A program made the position numbers and the translations under genes. The notes under the pieces were generated by a model, which saw only the letters and a list, made by a program, of their open reading frames with translations, had not been told where the DNA came from and did not search any database. Shown one piece after another: positions 1 to 6,245 of a stretch of 6,245 nucleotides of DNA (positions are counted from its first letter, which is position 1; every line of letters starts with the position of its first letter). Source of the stretch: Desulfobacteraceae bacterium (lineage in GTDB: Bacteria > Desulfobacterota > DSM-4660 > Desulfatiglandales > Desulfatiglandaceae); assembly GCA_011048855.1 (NCBI GenBank), contig DSCZ01000618.1, positions 1 through 6,245 on the forward strand. The letters run 5' to 3'.

Positions 1-1
1 A

Positions 2-55
2 ATATATCCAATCCAGCTGGTTGCCATCCAGAAATACCGGATGGAAACGAGTTGA
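2..55 (+). CDS. Possible 3' end of an unidentified upstream gene
   Basis: The frame beginning at base 2 is open from the window edge and ends at TGA 53-55. It reads as 17 residues, IYPIQLVAIQKYRMETS. The stop is followed at once by a strong Shine-Dalgarno sequence for the next gene, which is typical spacing inside an operon. Seventeen residues are too few to identify a family. The other two forward frames are also open here, so this is only the most natural reading. If real, the gene is probably co-transcribed with the heptose gene and may belong to LPS synthesis, but that is inference from position alone. Confidence 0.3.
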   Translation: MYPIQLVAIQKYRMETS

Positions 56-61
56 AAGGAG
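55..61 (+). promoter_or_regulatory. Ribosome binding site that favours the TTG start at 70
   Basis: AAAGGAG lies 8 bases before TTG 70-72, which is near-ideal spacing. The same frame also has TTG at 52, overlapping the possible upstream stop as TTGA, but the sequence before it (TGGA at 42-45) is a poor ribosome site. A third option, CTG at 85, has AGGAGG at 75-80 but only 4 bases of spacing. TTG 70 is therefore preferred. Confidence 0.6.
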
Positions 62-69
62 AAGAGGGT

Positions 70-555
70 TTGACAGGAGGACATCTGAGCAAGATCAAAA
101 CGCTTGAAGAGGCATGCAGGCTGAGGGAGCGGCTTGAAAAGGACGGCCTCAGCCTGGTGTTCACGAACGGCTGTTTCGACCTGCTTCATCCGGGCCATGT
201 GCGTTACCTGGCCGCGGCGAGGAAAATGGGGGATCACCTGCTGGTGGCGGTGAACAGCGACCGGTCGGTCGTCAAGATCAAGGGACCCTCCCGGCCGGTT
301 CAGCCCCAGTCCGTGAGAGCCGAAATGCTCTCGGCCCTTGAAAGCGTGGATTCCGTTATCGTTTTCGATGAAGAGACCCCGCTCCGTGTGATCGAAGCCC
401 TGACCCCGGATGTACTGGTGAAGGGCGGTGACTGGAAGGAGGCAGATATTGTCGGGGCCGATGTGGTCAGGGCCAGGGGGGGATTGGTACGGAGCATACC
501 GTTCGAGAAGGGGTTTTCAACCACGGCGATGATAGAGAAAATACGAGGGCTCTAA
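70..555 (+). CDS. rfaE2: D-glycero-beta-D-manno-heptose 1-phosphate adenylyltransferase (stand-alone RfaE2/HldC)
   Basis: This cytoplasmic nucleotidyltransferase joins heptose 1-phosphate to AMP from ATP, giving ADP-D-glycero-beta-D-manno-heptose, the precursor of the LPS inner-core heptose. Numbering from TTG 70 (161 residues), the cytidylyltransferase-like fold is clear: TNGCFD at about 32-37, the nucleotide-binding HPGH at 40-43, a NSD motif near 62-64, LVKGGDW at about 116-122, and GFSTT near the C-terminus, matching the GxSTT element at the end of E. coli HldE. The length suits the adenylyltransferase domain alone. The frame is open to the left edge, but those codons do not resemble the C-terminus of the HldE kinase domain, so a separate kinase gene (rfaE1/hldA) is expected elsewhere, perhaps just upstream. 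A run of seven G lies at 476-482. The TAA stop overlaps the convergent uvrA stop by 4 bases. Family assignment is firm; the exact start is less so. Confidence 0.92.
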   Translation: MTGGHLSKIKTLEEACRLRERLEKDGLSLVFTNGCFDLLHPGHVRYLAAARKMGDHLLVAVNSDRSVVKIKGPSRPVQPQSVRAEMLSALESVDSVIVFDEETPLRVIEALTPDVLVKGGDWKEADIVGADVVRARGGLVRSIPFEKGFSTTAMIEKIRGL

Positions 556-3500
556 TTCCTAAGGCTTCGGTTCAGGTAACGCTTCAAAAACTCGGCCGTA
601 TGCGAGCCGTTTGGGGAGTTCAGCAAATCCACCGGAGAGCCGGTCGCGACGATTCGCCCTCCGCGGTCACCTCCCTCCGGTCCCAGGTCCAGGATGTAGT
701 CCGCGGCCGAAATCACGTCCAGGTTGTGTTCTATGACTACGACGGTGTTGCCTTTATCCACCAGGCTCTGAAGAACCCCGATGAGCTTGCGCACATCCGC
801 AATATGAAGACCTGTGCTGGGTTCGTCCAGCACGAAGAAGGTTCCTCCTCCGGAGGCGCCCGCGAGTTCCTGGGCGAGCTTTATTCTTTGAGCTTCGCCG
901 CCTGAAAGGGTGGGGCTTGGCTGACCCAGGCGCAGGTACCCCAACCCGATATCGCATACGAATCTGACGGCGCGTTTGATCCGCGGTACTGCGGAAAAGA
1001 ACTCAGCCGCCTCTTCGAATGTCAGGTCCAGGACTTCGGATATATTTTTCCCTTTGTACTTGACCGCGAGAGTTTCCTCGTCGAAGCGCCTGCCGCCGCA
1101 TACCTCGCAGCGCACGTAAACATCCGGCAGAAAGCTCATTTCCACCTTAAGGTTCCCGTGGCCGCTACAGCCTTCGCACCGGCCTCCTTTCACGTTGAAA
1201 GAAAACCGTCCGGCGGTGTATCCCCGCCTGCGCGCTTCCGGGGTGCCGGCGAAGAGTTTTCGGATATCGCCCAGGAACCCCACGTACGAAGCCGGTATGG
1301 AGCGGGGAGTTCTTCCGATGGGGCTGTGGTCCACTTCCAGGACGCGCTGCAGTTTTTCGCCTCCCTCGACCGCGTCCCAGGCGGCGGGCGGCTTTCCGTC
1401 GACGGGTGGGTGCTTGAGTGCCTGGTAAACGGTGTCTTTCAGCAGGGTGGATTTCCCGGAACCGCTGACACCGGTGATACAGACGAAGGTTTCGAGAGGG
1501 ATTGCCGCATCGATGCTTTGCAGGTTGTTGGCGCGGGCGCCGCGTACCGTCAGAAACGGTTTTTCCCGCCATGGACGAAACCGGCTTGTCATCCGTCCGG
1601 TGCCGATGGATGCGCCGGTTACCGACAGGGTATTTTTTTTTAAATCTTCAATCGTCCCCCGGGCGACCAGCCGGCCGCCTTCCCCTCCGGCCGCCGGACC
1701 AAGGTCGATCAGGTGGTCGGCTGCACGCATGGTTTCCTCGTCATGCTCGACGACCAGGACGGTATTGCCCCTGTCCCGGAGCTCTTTCAACGAATCGAGA
1801 AGAACGGCATTGTCCCTGGGGTGGAGACCGATGGTAGGCTCGTCCAGGATGTAGCAGGCGCCGGTGAGGTTGGAGCCGAGTTGCGCGGCCAGCCTGACTC
1901 TCTGGGCTTCGCCGCCGGAAAGGGTGTCGCCGCTCCGGGCGAGTGTCAGGTATCCGAGACCCAGGCGGTTGACCAGGGACAATCTAACCAGGATTTCGGC
2001 GATCAACGGGCCGGCCACGGCTTCGTCCCTGGCCGTGAATTGGAGAACGGCGAGTCGTTCGCAAAGCTTTTCCGCCGGTTCCCCTACCATATCGTAGATG
2101 TTCATGCCTTCGATTTTAACCGATAGCGCTTCGGGCTTGAGGCGGCTTCCGGAACAGTCGGGGCATTTATGCCTGGATCCGGTTTCCGCGTTTCCGAGAT
2201 CTCCGATTCCTTCGCAGCGTGGGCAGGCGCCGTGTGGGCTGTTGAACGAGAAGAGGCGGGGATCCATGGTTGGAAAACCACGGCCGCAGCCGGGACAAGT
2301 CCCTCGAGTGCTGAAAATTTCATCGTCTTTTTCGGGCTGTGCAACAATCAGAACCCCGTTCGCGCGATCGAGTGCCCGGGCGACGATTTTTTCGACCTTT
2401 TCAGACGGCAGGCGGCCGGCCACCAGTTCGATCGTGTGGTCATGGTATCGACTGAGGGTCATGCCCTCAACCAGCGGTTGCAGGCGGCCGTCTATACGAG
2501 CCTCCGAAAAACCGGAAGCCATCGCCTTTGCAAGTATTTCGCCGTGGAATCCCTTGCGGCCGGAAACGACAGGTGCCAGAATAACTCCGTTTTGGTTGCG
2601 GTACCTCGCGTCAATCCTCCCGGCGATAGCCTTTTCATCATGTGTTTCCATCACCCGGCCGCATCCGGGGCAGTGAGGCAGACCTACTTTGCTGAACAGG
2701 AGACGCAGAAAGTGATATATTTCGGTCAGCGTAGCGACAGTGGATCTCCTGCTTGAATGACTTATGCGCTGCTCAATCGCCACAGTCGGGGGAATGCCGG
2801 AAACTATATCCACATCCGGGCGTTCCATTACCTGTACATACTGCCGTACGTAAGGCGCCAGGCTCTCCAGATAGCGGCGCTGCCCTTCGGCGAAGATGAT
2901 ATCGAAGGCGAGCGAGGATTTGCCTGAGCCGCTGACCCCGGTGAATACCACCAGCTTGTTCCGCGGTATCGTCACATCCAGGTTTTTAAGATTGTGTTCC
3001 CTGGCCCCGCGGATTTCGATTCCGTTCCGGTGCATAAACGTGCCGGCTCCGGTTTTTTTTATTGAGTGACGCTTGTTACGGGGCCTGGATCCAAGGGCGG
3101 CTTTCAGGAATTTGCCTGTGCGGGACTCCGGAACCTGGCAAATATTTTCCGGTGTTCCCGCTGCGACAATCCGCCCGCCTCGATCTCCTCCTTCGGGCCC
3201 CAGGTCGATAACCCAATCGGCGCATTTGACCACGTCCATGTGGTGTTCAATCACAAGCACCGTGTTTCCGCCCTCCACCAACCGCTGAAACGAATCGAGC
3301 AGCGGCGGCAGGTCGTCCAGATGCAGCCCCGTGGTGGGTTCGTCGAATATAAACAAACGGCCGCCTCCGGTGCCGGCTGCATAACGGCTCAGCTTCAGGC
3401 GCTGAGCTTCCCCTCCGGAAAGAGTGTGAATAGGCTGACCCAGAGTCATGTACCCGAGCCCGGCTTCTGCAAGCGGCTTGAGCAGGCGCGTAACTGAAGG

Positions 3501-5822
3501 TGTATCCCTGAAAAAATCAATCGCCCGGTCTACAGTCATAGAAAGGATGCCGTGGATGTTTTCTCCGCGATACTTCACTTCAAGCACCTCCGGCTGGAAA
3601 CGAGTGCCGTTACAGCCGGGACAGGTGACGTAGACATCGGAGAGAAACTGCATCTCTATTTTTTCAAAACCCTCGCCGGAACAGGTCGGGCATCTGCCCG
3701 CCGGGGTGTTGAACGAAAAATGCGTGGCAGTCAAACCGCGGTCTTTCGCTTCTACGGTGTCGGCCAGCAGTTTTCTGACCGGGTCCATCGCCTTCGTGTA
3801 GGTCAGGAGGTTCCCGCGGGGTGTCCTTCCAATTGGACGTTGGTCCACAAGTACAGCCCCGGAAAGGAACTCCACACCCTCCATCCGGTCATGGGAGCCG
3901 GGTTTTCCTTCGGCGTTTCCGGCAGCCCGCGCGACAGCCCTGTATACGATCTCTTCGGCCAGTGTCGATTTTCCTGAACCGCTGACTCCGGTAAGACACA
4001 CGAACAGCCCCAGCGGCACCTGCACATCTACGTTATTGAGGTTATGCTCCCGGGCTCCGATGATTTTCAGCATCCGGTCTTTGACCGGCCGTCTGCGGGA
4101 ACCAGGGACCGGGATGTATTTTTCGCCTTTCAGGTAGGCGCCGGTAAGGGATTTCCCGGCCTTTGACGTCGGCCCGGCATACATGATGAGGCCGCCGTTT
4201 TCCCCTGCGCCTGGACCCATGTCTATCATATAATCAGACTGCCTGATTATTTCCGGATCGTGCTCTACGACAAGAACGGTGTTCCCCTGATCCCTGAGGC
4301 CTCTCAAAATTCCTGCCAACCGGTTGTTGTCCGCCGGATGAAGGCCTATGCTCGGTTCATCCAGAACATACAGGGTGTTTACGAGTGAAGAACCGAGTGC
4401 GGAGGCGAGCGCTACGCGCTGAACTTCTCCGCCGGAAAGAGTCCGTGACTGCCTGTCCAGTGTGAGATAGCCGAGCCCTACATCCTTCAAAAAAGTGACC
4501 CTCCCGGCCGCCTGCTCCAGCACAAGCGAGGCTGCCTTGTCGCCTTCCGGCACTTCCAGCGTCTCGAAAAATTCGGCAGCTCCATCGACATTAAGTGCAT
4601 ACAGTTCCGCGATCGTAAGGCCTCCCACCCTGTATAAAAGGGCTTCATCCTTGAAACGGGTCCCCCTGCAGGATTCGCAGATTCGGTATGAGCGGTAGCG
4701 GGAGAGAAAGACTCTTACATGCATCTTGTATGTCTTGGTTTCAAGCCACTCGAAAAAGCCCCTGACCCCGTAATAGTCGGGCGTGCCGTCGATAACCGCC
4801 TGCTGCTGCAAGTCAGAAAGATGTTCGAAAGGGATGTCGACGGGGATGCCTTTGCGGAGGCAGAATTCAATCAATTCCCTGTATTCGCTCCAGATTTTCC
4901 CGGTTCCGTTGCCCCAGGGTTTAACGGCGCCATCCCGTATTGAAACGCTTCTGTCCGGAATAACCAGGTCCAGATCCACATCTATTACGCGGCCGAAGCC
5001 CCGGCAGGATTCGCAGGCGCCGATAGGGCTGTTGAATGAAAAAAGCCCGGCCGGAGGCCTGCGATAGGGAATATTACAGGCGGCGCATTCCATCCGGGTG
5101 GAGACAGGAATGCATCCTTTGGGCGGTATCCGTACTTCAGCACGTCCGTCTCCGTACCTGAAAGCCTGTTCCAGGGAATCGATGACGCGGCTGCGGAGGG
5201 CGCGTGAAAATCGCAATCGGTCGCAAACCACGACAGGAGGCCCCTCTGACCAGTCTTCCAAACCCTGCAGGCGCCCGTTGTTCCATAGACGCGTGAAACC
5301 TAGAGCTCCCAGCGTCGAAAGCAAGGTGTCATTCGATGCCCCGTTGGTTTCGTACTGGAAGGTTATCAGTATCTCAGCCCCTTCCGGGGTTTGGGCGATC
5401 CGTTTCCATACATCTTCAGCGGCGTCCGGCTGGACCGGTGCTCCGCATCCACGGCAATTAAGGACACCCAGCCTTGCATAAAGAAGCTTCACGTAATCGG
5501 TGAGCCCGGTCATCGTGCCAACAGTCGATCGGGAGGTGCGCACCGGATCCTTTCGATCGATGGCGACAGCGGGAGGCATCCCGGTCACCGAGTCCACGGC
5601 GGGCCTGTCCATGCGATCCATGAACTGCCGTGCATACGGGGAAAACGTCTCGATGTAGCGCCGTTGACCCTCGGCGTAAAGGGTGTCGAACGCAAGAGAG
5701 CTCTTGCCGGAACCACTCACACCGGTCACGACGGTAAACGCTTCGCGCGGAATGTCGACAGTGACGTTTTTTAAATTATGCTGCCGGGCACCTGCCACGC
5801 GGATCGATTGTTTCAGTTTCAT
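552..5822 (-). CDS. uvrA: Double-length UvrA (tandem fused excinuclease ABC subunit A, four ABC ATPase domains)
   Basis: UvrA recognises DNA damage in nucleotide excision repair, loads UvrB and leaves before UvrC cuts. A normal UvrA is about 940 residues with two ABC domains; this chain has about 1756 and holds two UvrA modules. Numbering from TTG 5825 (ATG 5822 is residue 2 and the preferred start), Walker A GVSGSGKS recurs at 35, 613, 963 and 1452. The signature LSGGE(V/A)QR is at 463, 802, 1302 and 1640. The Walker B Asp-Glu pairs are 489-490, 828-829, 1328-1329 and 1667-1668, and switch histidines are 522, 861, 1361 and 1700, so all four sites look competent. Zinc-type CxxC pairs start at 124, 247, 271, 383, 712 and 735 in module 1, and at 1052, 1177, 1201, 1221, 1550 and 1573 in module 2. 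Module 2 lacks the insertion domain. The ribosome site is weak (AGGACAGG about a dozen bases upstream) and no enterobacterial-type LexA box is seen. Double UvrAs are known elsewhere. Whether a normal uvrA also exists in this genome cannot be seen here. Confidence 0.95.
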   Translation of the reverse strand: MKLKQSIRVAGARQHNLKNVTVDIPREAFTVVTGVSGSGKSSLAFDTLYAEGQRRYIETFSPYARQFMDRMDRPAVDSVTGMPPAVAIDRKDPVRTSRSTVGTMTGLTDYVKLLYARLGVLNCRGCGAPVQPDAAEDVWKRIAQTPEGAEILITFQYETNGASNDTLLSTLGALGFTRLWNNGRLQGLEDWSEGPPVVVCDRLRFSRALRSRVIDSLEQAFRYGDGRAEVRIPPKGCIPVSTRMECAACNIPYRRPPAGLFSFNSPIGACESCRGFGRVIDVDLDLVIPDRSVSIRDGAVKPWGNGTGKIWSEYRELIEFCLRKGIPVDIPFEHLSDLQQQAVIDGTPDYYGVRGFFEWLETKTYKMHVRVFLSRYRSYRICESCRGTRFKDEALLYRVGGLTIAELYALNVDGAAEFFETLEVPEGDKAASLVLEQAAGRVTFLKDVGLGYLTLDRQSRTLSGGEVQRVALASALGSSLVNTLYVLDEPSIGLHPADNNRLAGILRGLRDQGNTVLVVEHDPEIIRQSDYMIDMGPGAGENGGLIMYAGPTSKAGKSLTGAYLKGEKYIPVPGSRRRPVKDRMLKIIGAREHNLNNVDVQVPLGLFVCLTGVSGSGKSTLAEEIVYRAVARAAGNAEGKPGSHDRMEGVEFLSGAVLVDQRPIGRTPRGNLLTYTKAMDPVRKLLADTVEAKDRGLTATHFSFNTPAGRCPTCSGEGFEKIEMQFLSDVYVTCPGCNGTRFQPEVLEVKYRGENIHGILSMTVDRAIDFFRDTPSVTRLLKPLAEAGLGYMTLGQPIHTLSGGEAQRLKLSRYAAGTGGGRLFIFDEPTTGLHLDDLPPLLDSFQRLVEGGNTVLVIEHHMDVVKCADWVIDLGPEGGDRGGRIVAAGTPENICQVPESRTGKFLKAALGSRPRNKRHSIKKTGAGTFMHRNGIEIRGAREHNLKNLDVTIPRNKLVVFTGVSGSGKSSLAFDIIFAEGQRRYLESLAPYVRQYVQVMERPDVDIVSGIPPTVAIEQRISHSSRRSTVATLTEIYHFLRLLFSKVGLPHCPGCGRVMETHDEKAIAGRIDARYRNQNGVILAPVVSGRKGFHGEILAKAMASGFSEARIDGRLQPLVEGMTLSRYHDHTIELVAGRLPSEKVEKIVARALDRANGVLIVAQPEKDDEIFSTRGTCPGCGRGFPTMDPRLFSFNSPHGACPRCEGIGDLGNAETGSRHKCPDCSGSRLKPEALSVKIEGMNIYDMVGEPAEKLCERLAVLQFTARDEAVAGPLIAEILVRLSLVNRLGLGYLTLARSGDTLSGGEAQRVRLAAQLGSNLTGACYILDEPTIGLHPRDNAVLLDSLKELRDRGNTVLVVEHDEETMRAADHLIDLGPAAGGEGGRLVARGTIEDLKKNTLSVTGASIGTGRMTSRFRPWREKPFLTVRGARANNLQSIDAAIPLETFVCITGVSGSGKSTLLKDTVYQALKHPPVDGKPPAAWDAVEGGEKLQRVLEVDHSPIGRTPRSIPASYVGFLGDIRKLFAGTPEARRRGYTAGRFSFNVKGGRCEGCSGHGNLKVEMSFLPDVYVRCEVCGGRRFDEETLAVKYKGKNISEVLDLTFEEAAEFFSAVPRIKRAVRFVCDIGLGYLRLGQPSPTLSGGEAQRIKLAQELAGASGGGTFFVLDEPSTGLHIADVRKLIGVLQSLVDKGNTVVVIEHNLDVISAADYILDLGPEGGDRGGRIVATGSPVDLLNSPNGSHTAEFLKRYLNRSLRN
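555..3023 (-). repeat. UvrA module 2 (C-terminal protein-level repeat unit)
   Basis: Residues about 935-1757 form the second UvrA unit, some 90 residues shorter than the first. The segment [12 protein letters not shown] near 940 re-starts the UvrA pattern seen at residues 12-24. The 121 residues between C1055 and C1177 match a canonical UvrB-binding domain (ILAP near 1082, GRKGFHGE near 1089, ARIDG near 1109). Between C1204 and C1221 only 16 residues remain, so the insertion domain is missing. The second ABC half is very canonical ([17 protein letters not shown], zinc finger 1550-1576). The protein ends soon after the last ABC domain, without the glycine-rich tail of E. coli UvrA. Confidence 0.85.
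1633..1641 (-). repeat. A9 homopolymer in the linker inside UvrA module 2
   Basis: Nine T on the plus strand are nine A in the coding strand, codons TTA AAA AAA AAT (residues LKKN). The run sits in the variable linker between the third and fourth ABC domains. It is the longest homopolymer noticed in the window. Loss of one A gives a TAA stop five codons later; gain of one A opens a long out-of-frame tail that stops near 1165. Confidence 0.9.
3033..3050 (-). promoter_or_regulatory. Possible internal translation start for UvrA module 2
   Basis: ATG at 3035-3033 (residue 931) is in frame exactly at the module junction. GGAG at 3050-3047 lies 11 bases upstream, a weak but possible ribosome site with long spacing. 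A product starting here would be an 827-residue module 2 protein. In frame with the long gene this may simply be a relic of two formerly separate genes. Confidence 0.25.
3053..3060 (-). repeat. A8 homopolymer at the junction of the two UvrA modules
   Basis: Eight T on the plus strand are eight A in the coding strand, within codons ATA AAA AAA ACC (residues IKKT of the linker). Loss or gain of one A would end translation 20-30 codons later, giving roughly a module-1-only protein. Runs of this length are known sites of RNA polymerase slippage. No slippage is shown here. Confidence 0.9.
3090..5822 (-). repeat. UvrA module 1 (N-terminal protein-level repeat unit)
   Basis: Residues 2 to about 912 form one full UvrA unit: ABC domain I (Walker A 35-42, signature 463-470), then ABC domain II (Walker A 613-620, signature 802-809) with the C-terminal zinc finger CxxC-19-CxxC at 712-738. 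The interval of 119 residues between C127 and C247 is where UvrB binds in normal UvrA, but it lacks the LAP...RKG and ARIDG elements seen in module 2 and E. coli. The insertion domain (275-382) is present. The region after Walker A, with the segment [10 protein letters not shown], resembles the first half of long proteobacterial UvrAs as I remember them. The repeat is at protein level; no long identical DNA repeat was noticed. Confidence 0.85.
4680..5003 (-). other. Insertion domain of UvrA module 1
   Basis: Residues 275-382, between CxxC pairs 271-274 and 383-386, occupy the place of the UvrA insertion domain, which in E. coli UvrA contributes to contact with damaged DNA. The content fits: a stretch ending in RDGAVKPWG corresponds to the start of the E. 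coli domain (AGGAIRGW), followed by a [14 protein letters not shown] region and basic residues before the next finger. This is the only insertion domain in the protein. Confidence 0.7.
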
Positions 5823-5859
5823 CAATGAGAGGCCGCCTGTCCTGATTCAAATGTCAAAT

Positions 5860-5878
5860 GCGGCCGTGCGTAGGCCGC
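5860..5878. repeat. Small hairpin in the uvrA leader
   Basis: GCGGCC (5860-5865) and GGCCGC (5873-5878) form a perfect 6-bp stem around a 7-base loop. It lies where the leftward transcript is predicted to begin, so it could be a 5' end hairpin that protects the mRNA, or a protein-binding dyad. There is no T-run, so it is not an intrinsic terminator. Confidence 0.4.
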
Positions 5879-5884
5879 GCTCAT

Positions 5885-5913
5885 ATGTTAAGCACCATAG
5901 GCGGGGCGCGCAA
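5885..5913 (-). promoter_or_regulatory. Candidate sigma70-type promoter for uvrA
   Basis: Reading leftward, TTGCGC (5913-5908) is followed after 17 bases by TAACAT (5890-5885). Each box matches 4 of 6 consensus bases with ideal spacing. Transcription would start near 5878, giving a leader of about 55 bases. This is a weak match and a prediction only. Confidence 0.35.
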
Positions 5914-5927
5914 GCACGCCGTCGTGC
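5914..5927. repeat. Dyad between the divergent promoters
   Basis: GCACG (5914-5918) and CGTGC (5923-5927) are perfect inverted arms around CCGT. The dyad touches the predicted leftward -35 box and ends 11 bases before the rightward -35 box. That is a plausible operator position, but the arms are short and the DNA is G+C rich, so chance is possible. Confidence 0.3.
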
Positions 5928-5938
5928 CGGTTAACGGA

Positions 5939-5967
5939 TTGACACTTCCCCGTGAATGGCTTAAATT
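5939..5967 (+). promoter_or_regulatory. Candidate sigma70-type promoter for the elongation factor G gene
   Basis: A perfect -35 box TTGACA (5939-5944) is followed after 17 bases by TAAATT (5962-5967), matching 4 of 6 consensus -10 bases. Transcription would start near 5974, leaving a leader of about 125 bases before the ATG. This is the best promoter-like sequence in the intergenic region. Confidence 0.55.
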
Positions 5968-5993
5968 GCCGCTTTATCGATAACTTTCATCTG

Positions 5994-6028
5994 CGGATTA
6001 AAGAAGTTCTTTCTTCGCGGAAAATCCG
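5994..6028 (+). repeat. Nested inverted repeats in the fusA leader
   Basis: CGGATT (5994-5999) pairs with AATCCG (6023-6028), enclosing the near-perfect palindrome AAAGAAGTTCTTT (6000-6012). In RNA the outer arms and a small inner A/U-rich hairpin could form. It may influence translation of the gene downstream or be a binding site in DNA. No known riboswitch or leader class was recognised. Confidence 0.25.
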
Positions 6029-6087
6029 GTTGCTGCGCGAAGGAGTTGTTTGTTTTGTACCTGCGGAAGGCGCCGGGGGAGGCATAC

Positions 6088-6092
6088 AGAGG
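6088..6092 (+). promoter_or_regulatory. Ribosome binding site of the elongation factor G gene
   Basis: AGAGG lies 6 bases before ATG 6099. A stronger purine run, GGGGGAGG at 6075-6082, is 16 bases away and probably too far to set the start. Confidence 0.55.
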
Positions 6093-6098
6093 TTTACC

Positions 6099-6245
6099 AT
6101 GGCAAGAAACCTTTCAAAAACACGGAATATAGGAATTATCGCCCATATAGATGCAGGTAAAACCACGGTGACCGAACGAATACTTTTTTATTCGGGCCGG
6201 CTGCATAAAATGGGGGAGGTCCATGACGGCGAAGCCACCATGGAC
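6099..6245 (+). CDS. fusA: Translation elongation factor G, N-terminal fragment (cut by the window edge)
   Basis: EF-G is the ribosomal translocase GTPase. The 49 residues visible are the start of its G domain: a short N-terminus [14 protein letters not shown], then the P-loop AHIDAGKT at 15-22, [10 protein letters not shown], and the switch I approach [14 protein letters not shown]. The match to the family is direct. The gene is not preceded by rpsL and rpsG as in the usual str operon; it has its own leader and promoter-like sequence next to a repair gene. Together with the GEATMD wording (most main EF-Gs have GAATMD), this suggests a second, paralogous EF-G, but 49 residues cannot settle that. 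The remaining roughly 640 residues lie outside the window. Confidence 0.93.
   Translation, partial: MARNLSKTRNIGIIAHIDAGKTTVTERILFYSGRLHKMGEVHDGEATMD

Noticed and set aside
1..69. The heptose gene as the C-terminal part of a bifunctional HldE kinase-adenylyltransferase
   Set aside because: The frame is open to the left edge, but these codons do not resemble the end of the kinase domain, and a good ribosome site with TTG 70 suits a separate gene. Sequence to the left of the window would settle it.
476..482. G7 run in rfaE2 as a phase-variation tract for LPS
   Set aside because: Seven G is short for phase-variable tracts, and the run is explained by Arg-Gly-Gly codons in a conserved enzyme.
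591..613. Hairpin followed by TTT downstream of rfaE2 as a terminator
   Set aside because: Only about 4 bp of stem can form, the T-run is three bases, and the site is inside the uvrA coding sequence.
1165..1572. Minus-strand 135-codon frame overlapping uvrA module 2
   Set aside because: It is the +1-shifted reading of uvrA, very rich in Arg and Pro, with no family resemblance. It matters only as the tail that a +1 slip at the A9 run would produce.
2098..2756. Open frames of 192 and 195 codons on the plus strand inside the uvrA region
   Set aside because: They lie wholly antisense to conserved UvrA domains, show no recognisable motifs and overlap each other in different frames. Long antisense frames are expected in G+C-rich coding DNA.
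5852..5857. Perfect TTGACA on the minus strand just before uvrA
   Set aside because: The -10 position 17 bases on reads GGCCTC and transcription would begin at about the start codon, so it is unlikely to be the working promoter.
5823..5960. LexA/SOS box upstream of uvrA
   Set aside because: No CTGT-N8-ACAG site was found. A partial match to a GGTT-type deltaproteobacterial box at the GGTTAAC near 5929-5935 lacks the second half, so SOS control cannot be claimed.

Overview
The window comes from a Gram-negative bacterium with moderately high G+C. A heptose-activating enzyme implies lipopolysaccharide with a heptose core. The style of the proteins suggests a deltaproteobacterium (Desulfobacterota-like), but this is inferred from general resemblance and not proven. 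The window holds three recognisable genes and possibly the last codons of a fourth.

Layout. Bases 1-55 may encode the C-terminus of an unidentified plus-strand gene. Bases 70-555 (+) encode a stand-alone D-glycero-beta-D-manno-heptose 1-phosphate adenylyltransferase (RfaE2/HldC type), which makes ADP-heptose for the LPS inner core. Bases 552-5822 (-) are one uninterrupted gene for a double-length UvrA of about 1756 residues: two complete UvrA modules head to tail in one chain, with four ABC ATPase domains. Its stop codon overlaps that of the heptose gene by 4 bases, so the two genes converge with no intergenic space. Bases 5823-6098 are a divergent regulatory region with a good sigma70-like promoter reading right, a weaker one reading left, and several small dyads. 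Bases 6099-6245 (+) are the first 49 codons of translation elongation factor G.

The main interest is the double UvrA. All four Walker A, signature, Walker B and His-switch motifs are intact, so nothing suggests decay. The two modules have diverged in opposite ways. Module 1 keeps the insertion domain, but its UvrB-binding region is divergent. Module 2 has a canonical-looking UvrB-binding region but has lost nearly the whole insertion domain (16 residues where module 1 has 108). This looks like division of labour within one polypeptide. An A8 run lies at the junction of the two modules, just upstream of an internal ATG, and an A9 run lies at the linker inside module 2. Both could produce shorter products by transcriptional slippage. 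Double-length UvrA proteins are, from general knowledge, already known (for example in Chlamydia and some proteobacteria), so the fusion itself is not new. The complementary domain loss and the A-runs are what deserve a second look.

The genes do not form one pathway: LPS core precursor synthesis, DNA repair and translation simply adjoin. Almost all the other open frames over 552-5825 are antisense shadows of the repair gene.
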